NCBI GenBank assembly: GCA_965248735.1
Contig: OZ252146.1
Span: 3,720,001-3,784,000 of the forward strand
Length of the DNA stretch: 64,000 nt
Source of the DNA: Aldehydirespirator sp965248735
Lineage (GTDB): Bacteria; Actinomycetota; Acidimicrobiia; Acidimicrobiales; Aldehydirespiratoraceae
Reading direction: 5' to 3'
In this document: one piece after another, positions 57,207-64,000 of the stretch
Position numbering within the stretch: the stretch's first letter is position 1
How the letters are laid out: every line of letters begins with the position of its first letter
Program-made: the position numbers and the translations under genes
Notes under the pieces: generated by a model
Databases searched by the model: none
What the model saw: only the letters and a program-made list of their open reading frames with translations
Told to the model about the DNA's origin: nothing

Positions 57207-58029
57207 GGAGCGCGGCCTGGCGCATGACCTCGACCGGCGCCTCCGCGCCGGTCCACAGCTCGAAAGCCGCCGCGGCCTGGTATGCCAGCATCGACAGGCC
57301 GTTGTGAGCCTCCACGCCCCGCTGCCTCAAAGCGGCCAGCCAGGCGGTCTCGGTCGGCTCGTACACCAGATCGACGGCGACTTGGCCGGGTCGCAGCAAA
57401 CTCGGATCACAGGGCATCGAGGGGTCTGCCCCCATGCCCACCGAGGTCGCGTTCACCACGACGTCCGCGCCGGCGATATCGTCCATCGTCCCAACCCGGC
57501 CCGACCGCCCCGTCCGGCCGGCAGCGTTCGCGACTGCCGCCGCGGTCTGCGCCTTGGCCTGCGTGCGGTTGATCACGGCCACGTCGGCTGCGCCCGCCGC
57601 GGCCAGCCCCCATGCCACCGCGCGAGCGGCCCCGCCGCCTCCCATCAACACCACCCGAAGCCCGTCCGCCGAGAGGCCGGCGTCGGCCTGCAGTCCGGTC
57701 ACAAAGCCGGCCGCGTCGGTGTTGGCGGCACGAAGGCCACCGTCGCCCAGCGGCACCATGCAGTTCGCCGCGGCCAGGACCTCGACCGCCTCATCGACCT
57801 CGTCCGCGGCCGCCGCAACCTCAGCCTTCAAGGGCATGGTCACCGACATCCCGGCCAGGCGCAGAACCCTCATCGCGTCGAGGGCCTCGGCGCCCTTGCC
57901 GGCGGGAACCTCGAAAGCGGTGAACACCCAGTCGATGCCGGCGGCTGCAAACGCGGCGTTGTGGATGGCCGGCGAGCGAGAGTGGCGCACCGGGTCGCCG
58001 ATCACCGCCGCCACCCGCCGCCCCGACAT
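57196..58029 (-). CDS. aroE: Shikimate dehydrogenase
   Basis: NADPH-dependent reduction of 3-dehydroshikimate. 277 residues: AVIGDPVRHSRSPAIHNAAF, the catalytic-Lys motif MSVTMPLK (Lys68), AANTDAAGFVTGL, the dinucleotide loop VVLMGGGGAARAVAWGL, and VNATSVGMG. The ATG overlaps the stop of a 55-codon frame within dispersed element copy C (TGATG). Between mltG and the prepilin peptidase gene, as is usual in actinobacteria. Confidence 0.95.
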   Translation of the reverse strand: MSGRRVAAVIGDPVRHSRSPAIHNAAFAAAGIDWVFTAFEVPAGKGAEALDAMRVLRLAGMSVTMPLKAEVAAAADEVDEAVEVLAAANCMVPLGDGGLRAANTDAAGFVTGLQADAGLSADGLRVVLMGGGGAARAVAWGLAAAGAADVAVINRTQAKAQTAAAVANAAGRTGRSGRVGTMDDIAGADVVVNATSVGMGADPSMPCDPSLLRPGQVAVDLVYEPTETAWLAALRQRGVEAHNGLSMLAYQAAAAFELWTGAEAPVEVMRQAALRSS

Positions 58030-58056
58030 CAGAGGCCTCGCGGGCAGGTGTCCGCG

Positions 58057-58222
58057 CCTCGCGATGAAGCGTGGTGTTTCCCGCTCTTGTTCGCTGCGCT
58101 CACGGGCCGCTCGGGCCGTGTTCCACGCTCTTGTTCGCTGCGCTCACGGGCCGCTCGGGCCCGGGGCCTCGCTCGGCGTCTCGCAAATATCCTCATGAAC
58201 TACCTCCTACCCGCTCGGCCTC
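58057..58222 (-). repeat. Dispersed element, copy C, with internal duplication
   Basis: Begins at the base after the mltG TGA with GAGGCCGAGCGGGTAGGAGG and ends before aroE. The core CCCGAGCGGCCCGTGAGCGC is present twice, about 45 bp apart, so this copy is 166 bp rather than 120. It contains AGGAGG 6 nt before an ATG (58196) that opens a 55-codon frame (MRIFARRRARPRARAARERS...) ending in TGATG overlap with aroE. Confidence 0.9.
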
Positions 58223-59902
58223 TCAGCAGTACTCGAGTTCGCGGCAGACCTGCACGTACTCCAGGTGCTCCTCGTAGGTCACGGAGAAGTGGTGGGCGCC
58301 GCGGACTCCCTCATCGTCGGTGCGGACATAGAAGAGCCATTCCCCATCGTCGGGTTGCAGCGCGGCGAGCAGAGACGCCTCACCCGGAGCCGATATCGGG
58401 GTGGGCGGCAGGCCGGTCACCACCCGGGTGTTCCATGGCGACTCCAGCTGTATGTCGGCCGAGGTGAGGTCGGCGCACGACTTGGCGGCCGCGTAGCACG
58501 CGGTGGCGTCGATGTCGAGGCGCATGCCCCCGGACAGCCTGTTGTAGATCACCCGAGCGATCTTGGCCCGGTCCTGCTGCACCAGCGCCTCCTCCTCGAT
58601 GAGACTGGCCACGATGACGACCTGATAGGGGTTGAGGCCCAGGTCGACGAGGTCGGGGTGGGTTCCGGGATCCTCCAGCAGGCGGGCGAACCGGCGGTCG
58701 AACTCGTCTGACATCCTCAGCAGGAAGCCGTGCTCGTCGGAGAGGTAATCGGCGTTGATGTCGTAGGTGGCCGGGAACAGCATGCCCTCGAGACTCCTAG
58801 CGGGAGCGTCATCGGGAAGGTACGACGCCTCGCGCACCAGCGAGACGTAGGCCGCCTCCAGGTCGTCCCGCTCGAAGTCGGGATTCTCCTCCAGCAGGCG
58901 GGGGGCCATCTCGCTCCAACGCAAACCCTCGGGGATGCGAACCAGCTCGAAGACTTCGGACAGGGGCCCCGCCTCGAACACCGTGCGCACCGACGCGAAG
59001 TCCATGTTCTCATACAGGTAGTAGTCACCGGCCTTGACGGCGACCACCGAGTCGCACCCGAGGAACCTTGTGATGGTCAGCTCGCCGTCGCAGCGCAGCC
59101 AGTAGCGAAAAACCGTGGCGTTGGAGATGACGCCCACGCTCTGGAGCTCGCCGGCGATCTCGTTGACGGACGCCCCCTGGGGAATGGTGAGTTCGATGGC
59201 GTCGCCGGGCAGGCCCTCGGGCGTGATCTGGGCGTCCACCCAGCCGTAGATGCGGCCCCGCATCCACAGGGCGGCCAGCACGACGACGACACCCAGCACC
59301 ACCAGGCGGACGAACCCTCCCCAGAACGGGCGGTAGCGGACCCAGTTGCGGTCGTCGGCGTCGTAGACGGGATCGACGAGCGGGTCATCCCCGAGCTCCT
59401 CCTCGACCACGACCATCGCGCCGGAGTCCACCGTCGACCAGCCGCCCCGGGCCGCGACGACACGCTGCTCGTCGCGGCGGGCCGCCTTGCGCGCCGCCCG
59501 CCGGTAGGAGCGCTCGGCCCGGTCCACGGTTTTCCGAGCGCGGCGATCGGAACGGGGCTCTGGAAGTTTGGTGCCGCGTGAAGCACGCCGGGGCGCGGCG
59601 GCCGGGCTGGTAGGACCGGTAGCACGCCGGGGCGCGGCGGCCGGGCTGGTAGGACCGGTAGCACGCCGGGGCGCGGCGGCCGGGCTGGTAGGACCGGTAG
59701 CACCCCCGGGCACACCACGCGGCCCATTCGGACCCTCAGCACCCCCAGGCACAGCCCGTTCGGTCCGAACCCGGGCATCGGCCACCGGCTTCCCCGGGGC
59801 ACGCGCGGGCGGGGCCGGCGGGCGGGGATCGCGGTCGGGGCGGCCCGTGATGAAGTTCGACAGCCTCGACGGGCGGCGGTGGCGGCCACTGCGGTCAGCC
59901 AC
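58223..59902 (-). CDS. mltG: Endolytic murein transglycosylase MltG
   Basis: Inner-membrane lytic transglycosylase that ends nascent glycan chains. 559 residues: a basic, Pro/Ala-rich cytosolic N-terminus (1-195), a single membrane segment (about 197-214), a LysM-like part (ELTIPQGASVNEIAGELQSV) and the YceG catalytic domain with VIVASLIEEEALVQQ (catalytic Glu), ARVIYNRLSGGMRLDID and TGLPPTPISAPGEASLLAAL. Residues 68-107 include three 13-residue repeats (ATGPTSPAAAPRR). The start overlaps ruvX by 8 bp. Confidence 0.94.
   Translation of the reverse strand: MADRSGRHRRPSRLSNFITGRPDRDPRPPAPPARAPGKPVADARVRTERAVPGGAEGPNGPRGVPGGATGPTSPAAAPRRATGPTSPAAAPRRATGPTSPAAAPRRASRGTKLPEPRSDRRARKTVDRAERSYRRAARKAARRDEQRVVAARGGWSTVDSGAMVVVEEELGDDPLVDPVYDADDRNWVRYRPFWGGFVRLVVLGVVVVLAALWMRGRIYGWVDAQITPEGLPGDAIELTIPQGASVNEIAGELQSVGVISNATVFRYWLRCDGELTITRFLGCDSVVAVKAGDYYLYENMDFASVRTVFEAGPLSEVFELVRIPEGLRWSEMAPRLLEENPDFERDDLEAAYVSLVREASYLPDDAPARSLEGMLFPATYDINADYLSDEHGFLLRMSDEFDRRFARLLEDPGTHPDLVDLGLNPYQVVIVASLIEEEALVQQDRAKIARVIYNRLSGGMRLDIDATACYAAAKSCADLTSADIQLESPWNTRVVTGLPPTPISAPGEASLLAALQPDDGEWLFYVRTDDEGVRGAHHFSVTYEEHLEYVQVCRELEYC
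59583..59699. repeat. 39-bp tandem repeat in mltG
   Basis: Three identical 39-bp units at 59583, 59622 and 59661, each coding for 13 residues of ATGPTSPAAAPRR in the cytosolic tail. Identity at every base points to recent expansion. Being in frame it only changes the length of a disordered region. Confidence 0.95.
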
Positions 59903-60317
59903 GGGGCATATCCGCGTCGATCCACGACTGGAGAATCACCGCGGCTGCGACCTGGTCCACCACGCCGCGCCGCCGCGGCCCCTTCATCTGCTGCTCCATG
60001 AGGCTCCGCTCCGCGATCACGGTCGTCAGCCGCTCATCGTAGGAAACGACGGGCACGCTCAGGAGCCGCTCGAGACGGTCAATCTCGGTGCGGGCGGCTG
60101 TGGCCGCGGGACCCTCGGTGCCATCGAGCGAGAGCGGCAGCCCGACCACGACGATCTCGACCTGCCACTCGCGGACCTGATCGGCGATGGCCCGCAGATC
60201 GGCCTCGGCGTCGCCGCTGCGGACGAGAGTCTCGACCGGCGTCGCCACCGTCCCGGCCGAGTCGCAGACGGCCACGCCTACCCGGCGCTCCCCCAGGTCG
60301 AGCCCCAAGGCTCGCAC
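59895..60317 (-). CDS. ruvX: YqgF/RuvX family nuclease (putative Holliday junction resolvase)
   Basis: RNase H-fold protein for pre-16S rRNA 5' processing or recombination. 140 residues: ALGLDLGERRVGVAVCDSAG, VVVGLPLSLDGTEGPAA, VSYDERLTTVIAERSL and VVDQVAAAVILQSWID with the acidic active-site residues. Downstream of alaS with 1 bp between and overlapping mltG; order alaS-ruvX-mltG is conserved. Confidence 0.94.
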   Translation of the reverse strand: MRALGLDLGERRVGVAVCDSAGTVATPVETLVRSGDAEADLRAIADQVREWQVEIVVVGLPLSLDGTEGPAATAARTEIDRLERLLSVPVVSYDERLTTVIAERSLMEQQMKGPRRRGVVDQVAAAVILQSWIDADMPRG

Positions 60318-60318
60318 C

Positions 60319-62895
60319 TTAGATGATTCCGGCCGCGGCGCGCGCCAGGTCGAGGGCCTCGTCCAGGCGACCGGCGTCCCTGCCGCCAGCCACGCACAGA
60401 TCTGATGCCGACCTGCCTCCGCCGCCGATCGTCTTCTTGGCTTCGGTGATCAGGTCGCCCGCGTGGAATCCGCGGCCCTCGGTCGCGGCCGCGGCCAGGG
60501 CCGCTCCGCCCGAGTCAAGCGCGGTGCCGAGGACGACAGCCTTCACGCCGTCTATGTCCCTGATCGACGCGGCCAGGTCGCGCAGCCCGTCGCGGCCCAC
60601 GCCGTCGACGCGGGCCACAACCACGCCGTCCACGGCCGCGGCGGCGAGCTCTGGCGCCCGCCCGAGGGCCAGCCGGCGCCTCAGCTCGGCCACTTCGGCC
60701 CGCAGCGCCTTCGTCTCGCTCTGGCGTTTGGCCACACCGTCGGCCAGCTCGGCCGAGGGAACTCCCAGCGACCGGGCCGCGTCTTCTATGAGCGACTGCT
60801 GGCTGCGCAGCAGCGAGAGCGTGCCGTGGCCGGTGATGGCCTCCAGCCGGCGTATGTTGGCACCGATCGACGCCTCAGAAGTGACGTGGAAGGCGCCGAT
60901 GCCGCCCAGGGCCCGCACGTGGGTGCCGCCGCACAGCTCGACGGAGTGGCGGCCAGCCTCCAGCACCCGAACAACGTCGCCGTACTTCTCACCGAAGAAG
61001 GCGATGGCGCCCAGCTGCTGGGCACGGTCGAAGGTTGTCTCGAAATGGCGGCACGACGCATTGTCGAGCACTTCGGAGTTCACCAGGTCCTCCACAGCGG
61101 TGATCTGCTCGAGCGTGAGGGCCTCGTAGTGGCTGAAGTCGAAGCGGAGCCGGTCGGGGCCGACCCAGGACCCCTGCTGCTTGACGTGCTCGCCGAGGAT
61201 CTCCCGCAGCACCCAGTGCAGGATGTGGGTGGCCGTGTGGTTGCGGCGGATGCCAGCGCGGCGCGCGGCGTCCACCACCGCGGTCACCTCGTCGCCAACC
61301 CGCAGCTCGCCGGCGATCGGCTCGACGATGTGAACCTGCAGGCCGTCAACGCCATAGACGGTGTCGGTCACCCGCGCCTGCGCCCCGGTCGCCTCGCAGA
61401 AGATCTCGCCGGTGTCTCCGATCTGCCCACCGCTCTCGGCATAGAACGGCGTGCGGTCCAGAACGACCTGGTCGTCGGAGGCGTACAGCACCTCGCCCGC
61501 AGACGCCAGCTCGGCCCGGCCGGTGAACTCGGTGGGCCCCGCAGCCGAGAGCAACGCAACGAAGGGCGCCACATCGTCGGCGGCGGCCACCGAGCGGGCG
61601 CTGCGGGCCCGCTCCTGCTGCTTGGACATGGCGGCCGCGAAGCCTTCGGTGTCAACCTCCACGCCCCTCTCCGCCGCGATCTCGACCGTCACCTCGAGAG
61701 GGAAGCCGTAAGTGTCGTGAAGCAGGAAGGCGACGTCGCCGTCGATCGGCTGGCCGGGGCCGAGGCCGGCCATCCGCCCGTCGAGGATGGCCTGCCCGGT
61801 GCGCAGCGTCTGGCGGAATCTCTGCTCCTCGCGGTCGATCACGTCGCGCACGTAGCCGTGGTTGCGGGCCAGGTCCGGGTGGGCCTCGCCCATCACCTCC
61901 ACAACCGCGTCGACCATGCCACCCATGACGGGCACCTCCACTCCCAGCAGGTAGGCGTGGCGCACGGCCCGGCGGATGATGCGCCGCAACACATAGCCGC
62001 GGTCCTCGTTGGAGGGGAACACCCCGTCGCTGACCAGCAGCGACGTGGAGCGGGCGTGGTCGGCGAGGATGCGAAGCGAGACGTCGCTGGCATCGGACTC
62101 ACCCAGTTTGGCCTCGGTGAGACGCTGGGCCGCGTCGAGCAGGGAGACGAACTCGTCGGTCTCCCACACGGAGTCCACGCCCTGCAGCACGGCCACCGTG
62201 CGCTCCAGGCCCAGGCCGGTGTCGATCGAAGGCTTGGGCAGCGGAACCTCTTCGCCGTCGGAAGTGCTCTCGAACTGCATGAACACCAGGTTCCAGACCT
62301 CGACGAAGCGTTCCTCGCCGCCGTGGGCGGGGCCGCCGCCAGGTCCGTATTCGGGCCCCTTGTCCCAGAAGATCTCCGAGCACGGCCCGCAGGGGCCCAC
62401 ATCGGCCATGCGCCAGTAGTTGTCCTCGCCCAGACGCTGGATCCGCTCGGCGGGCACGCCTACCTCGTCGCGCCAGACGGCCTCGGCCTCGTCGTCGCTC
62501 AGGTGCACCGTCACCCACAGGCGCTCGGGGTCGAGGCCGAGAACGCCGGTCACGAGCTCCCAGGCCCAGGCGCAGGCGTCGGACTTGAAGTAGTCGCCGA
62601 AGCTGAAGTTGCCGAGCATCTCGAAGAAGGTCAAGTGCCGGGAGGTGCGCCCGATCTCGTCGAGGTCGTTGTGCTTGCCACCGGCCCTAACGCACTTCTG
62701 GACGGTGACGGCCCGCGAGAACGGGGCCTGCTGCTCACCGGTGAAGTACGCCTTGAACGGAACCATGCCCGCCACCGTGAACAGCAGAGTGGCGTCGTGG
62801 GGGATGAGGCTGGCCGAGGGATGGTGGGTATGGCCCCGCTCGACGAAGAAGTCGACGAAGGCTTTGCGGACCTCGGCCGCTGTCATCGACTTCAC
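60319..62895 (-). CDS. alaS: Alanine--tRNA ligase
   Basis: Charges tRNA-Ala and edits mischarged Ser/Gly. 858 residues: class II core (VRKAFVDFFVERGHTHHPSA, TFFEMLGNFSFGDYFK), tRNA-recognition middle, editing domain with zinc ligands (NHTATHILHWVLREILGEHV and CGGTHVRALGGIGAFHVTSE), and C-terminal oligomerisation domain rich in Arg/Glu. GTG start overlaps the upstream gene stop (GTGA). No T-box is visible. Confidence 0.98.
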   Translation of the reverse strand: MKSMTAAEVRKAFVDFFVERGHTHHPSASLIPHDATLLFTVAGMVPFKAYFTGEQQAPFSRAVTVQKCVRAGGKHNDLDEIGRTSRHLTFFEMLGNFSFGDYFKSDACAWAWELVTGVLGLDPERLWVTVHLSDDEAEAVWRDEVGVPAERIQRLGEDNYWRMADVGPCGPCSEIFWDKGPEYGPGGGPAHGGEERFVEVWNLVFMQFESTSDGEEVPLPKPSIDTGLGLERTVAVLQGVDSVWETDEFVSLLDAAQRLTEAKLGESDASDVSLRILADHARSTSLLVSDGVFPSNEDRGYVLRRIIRRAVRHAYLLGVEVPVMGGMVDAVVEVMGEAHPDLARNHGYVRDVIDREEQRFRQTLRTGQAILDGRMAGLGPGQPIDGDVAFLLHDTYGFPLEVTVEIAAERGVEVDTEGFAAAMSKQQERARSARSVAAADDVAPFVALLSAAGPTEFTGRAELASAGEVLYASDDQVVLDRTPFYAESGGQIGDTGEIFCEATGAQARVTDTVYGVDGLQVHIVEPIAGELRVGDEVTAVVDAARRAGIRRNHTATHILHWVLREILGEHVKQQGSWVGPDRLRFDFSHYEALTLEQITAVEDLVNSEVLDNASCRHFETTFDRAQQLGAIAFFGEKYGDVVRVLEAGRHSVELCGGTHVRALGGIGAFHVTSEASIGANIRRLEAITGHGTLSLLRSQQSLIEDAARSLGVPSAELADGVAKRQSETKALRAEVAELRRRLALGRAPELAAAAVDGVVVARVDGVGRDGLRDLAASIRDIDGVKAVVLGTALDSGGAALAAAATEGRGFHAGDLITEAKKTIGGGGRSASDLCVAGGRDAGRLDEALDLARAAAGII

Positions 62896-63230
62896 GGGCG
62901 GCCCGCCCCGGTCGGGCCGCCGGCGGCATCTGGCGACTCGTCGTCGTCACGGCTCAGCTCGGACTCGGTGTCGCGCATGGCCTCGCGCCCCTCCGCCACG
63001 GCCTGGCGGACGTCGTCGGCGATGCGCCGGGCCTCGCGTCCGAGGTTCCTGGCGCTGTCGGCCGCGGTCTCCCTGGCCCGGTGCGCGGCTTGTTTGGACC
63101 GGTCCGCCACCGCGTCGCGGACGTTGGCGGGTGCGTACCGCTCAGCCGTCTGGCGAGCCTTGCTGCGCACCCATGCGGCCGTCCCGAGACCGGCCGCGTA
63201 GCCCGCGCCGAGCCACCACAGCCGCTTCAT
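62892..63230 (-). CDS. Small membrane-anchored hypothetical protein
   Basis: 112 residues. A short N-terminal hydrophobic segment (LWWLGAGYAAGLGTAAW, about 4-20) is followed by a charged Ala/Arg/Glu helix (about 25-90), then an acidic tail. Similar small proteins are found upstream of alaS in many actinobacteria, with unknown role. It overlaps both the DUF948 gene (ATGA) and alaS (GTGA). Confidence 0.75.
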   Translation of the reverse strand: MKRLWWLGAGYAAGLGTAAWVRSKARQTAERYAPANVRDAVADRSKQAAHRARETAADSARNLGREARRIADDVRQAVAEGREAMRDTESELSRDDDESPDAAGGPTGAGRP

Positions 63231-63808
63231 CGTCGCCGCCTCCGGTTCCGGCGAGAGCCCTCGGGCTGGGCCCGCCCGCCCGCCGCGGTCCGCGGCGAGG
63301 CCGGGGCATCCACGATCAGCGAGTTGCCCCCGGTGGATGCAGGCCAGTCCGTAGATGCGGGCCGATCCGTAGATGCAGGCCAGTCCGTAGATGCGGGCCG
63401 ATCCGTAGATGCGGGTCGATCCGTAGATGCCAGGTCGAGCGCCCGGCGATGGCGGCGGCGGTCTCGCAGGCGGCGGCCGGCCTGGCCCGCGCCCGACACC
63501 AGCGACAGGCCCTTGATCAGCGGCGGGGCGAACGCCCGATGAGTGAGGCGGCTGGCGTGGTCCGCGGTGGCGGCAATGCGCTCGGCCCGCCCGATCACCC
63601 GGTCCACACGGTGCAGCTCGGCGTCGGCTTTGGTGACGGTGGCGTGAAGGTCGTCCACCATCGGAAGCGCCGACGCCCTCAGGTCGTCCACGACGTCGCG
63701 CAGCTCCCGCATGGTCCTCACCAGCGACACCACCGCCACGGTGAGCACGGCCACGGTCGCAAGGCACACGATCGTCACGATCACGGCGGCAAGATCGACA
63801 GCAGTCAC
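63227..63808 (-). CDS. DUF948 family protein
   Basis: 193 residues. N-terminal transmembrane helix (AAVIVTIVCLATVAVLTVAV), then a helical stretch with the DUF948 pattern (VRTMRELRDVVDDLRASALP, HATVTKADAELHRVDRVIG). A hexapeptide repeat (PASTDRPASTDW, about five copies) and a basic Arg-rich tail follow. The GTG at 63806-63808 sits 6 nt after TATCTT, the best promoter, so I prefer it over a GTG 8 codons upstream. First gene of the DUF948-hypothetical-alaS unit. Confidence 0.78.
   Translation of the reverse strand: MTAVDLAAVIVTIVCLATVAVLTVAVVSLVRTMRELRDVVDDLRASALPMVDDLHATVTKADAELHRVDRVIGRAERIAATADHASRLTHRAFAPPLIKGLSLVSGAGQAGRRLRDRRRHRRALDLASTDRPASTDRPASTDWPASTDRPASTDWPASTGGNSLIVDAPASPRTAAGGRAQPEGSRRNRRRRR
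63333..63430. repeat. 18-bp tandem repeat in the DUF948 gene
   Basis: Five full units (63333, 63351, 63369, 63387, 63405) of GTAGATGCGGGCCGATCC with A/G and G/A alternation, plus a partial unit. It encodes alternating PASTDR/PASTDW hexapeptides. In frame. Confidence 0.93.
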
Positions 63809-63814
63809 TTTGTC

Positions 63815-63820
63815 AAGATA
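63815..63820 (-). promoter_or_regulatory. -10 element for leaderless DUF948-alaS mRNA
   Basis: TATCTT on the minus strand, exactly 6 nt (GACAAA), then GTG at 63808. Dispersed element copy D begins 12 bp further upstream, so it abuts this promoter. Confidence 0.5.
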
Positions 63821-63832
63821 CCGGCAAGCCAA

Positions 63833-63950
63833 GAGGCCGAGCGGATCGACGGCAGTTCACGAGCAGTCGCCAGGCGCCGAGCGAGGCCGTGGACCCGAGC
63901 GGCCCGTGAGCGCAGCGAACAAGAGCGGGAAACCAGATGCTTCACCGCGG
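63833..63950 (+). repeat. Dispersed ~120-bp element, copy D
   Basis: Upstream of the DUF948 promoter, oriented away from it. GAGGCCGAGCGGATCGACGG at the left, the core CCCGAGCGGCCCGTGAGCGC then AGCGAACAAGAGCGGGAAAC, and GCTTCACCGCGGGCG at the right. The middle is more diverged than in copies A-C. Nothing else is seen from 63951 to the end. Confidence 0.88.
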
Positions 63951-64000
63951 GCGTTCACCTATCCACGCGGCCCTAATGGCGTTCCCGGCGAGACGCGCCA

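Noticed and set aside
60463..63201. 912-codon plus-strand frame opposite alaS
   Set aside because: Shadow of alaS; no domain.

Overview
This window is 64 kb of a high-GC actinobacterial chromosome. Evidence for Actinomycetota is the actinobacterial integration host factor (mihF), a PriA with no Walker A motif, a DUF1844 gene beside infC, two DUF222/HNH (13E12-type) nucleases, and the order alaS-ruvX-mltG-aroE-prepilin peptidase-aroB-pepQ-efp-nusB ... pyrR-pyrB-pyrC-carA-carB-pyrD-pyrF-mihF-gmk-rpoZ-coaBC-metK-priA-def-fmt-rsmB. Gene content and many leaderless starts would fit Acidimicrobiia, but that is inference.

Layout on the minus strand, left to right (so downstream to upstream in each operon): arginine operon argC-J-B-D (argD runs off the left edge); pheS-pheT; an rRNA/tRNA 2'-O-methyltransferase; rplT-rpmI-infC. 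At 9.8-16 kb is an accessory patch: a DUF1844 gene, a DUF222/HNH nuclease, and a divergent SbcD-like/SbcC-like pair. From 16 to 36.3 kb is a housekeeping block: hisG, a MogA/MoaB protein, rsmB, fmt, def, priA, metK, coaBC, rpoZ, gmk, mihF, then the complete pyrimidine operon pyrR-pyrB-pyrC-carA-carB-pyrD-pyrF, headed by a likely PyrR-binding RNA hairpin.

From 36.3 to 49.2 kb is a defence-like island: an AAA ATPase with a DUF4276 (TOPRIM-like) partner; a broken or phase-variable Eco57I-type restriction-modification gene carrying tetranucleotide repeats; a RAMA-domain protein; a second DUF222/HNH nuclease; and a PLD-SNF2 helicase. It ends against a truncated metallophosphoesterase. From 49.2 to 52.7 kb are a HAD hydrolase, two paralogous crotonase-fold genes either side of a SnoaL-like gene, and a GNAT acetyltransferase. 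The conserved nusB-efp-pepQ-aroB-pilD-aroE-mltG-ruvX-alaS block follows, then two small envelope-like genes.

Three sequence-level themes cross the annotation. (1) A dispersed element of about 120 bp occurs four times between genes; one copy supplies the nusB C-terminus and the likely GTG start of the next gene. (2) Minisatellites sit at gene junctions (pheS/pheT, rplT/methyltransferase, carA/carB, aroE/pilD), and each unit carries a copy of the upstream gene's stop codon. (3) At least seven genes have a -10-like hexamer exactly 6 nt before the start codon, implying leaderless mRNAs. The two HNH paralogues share one such promoter design with a palindromic operator in the spacer.
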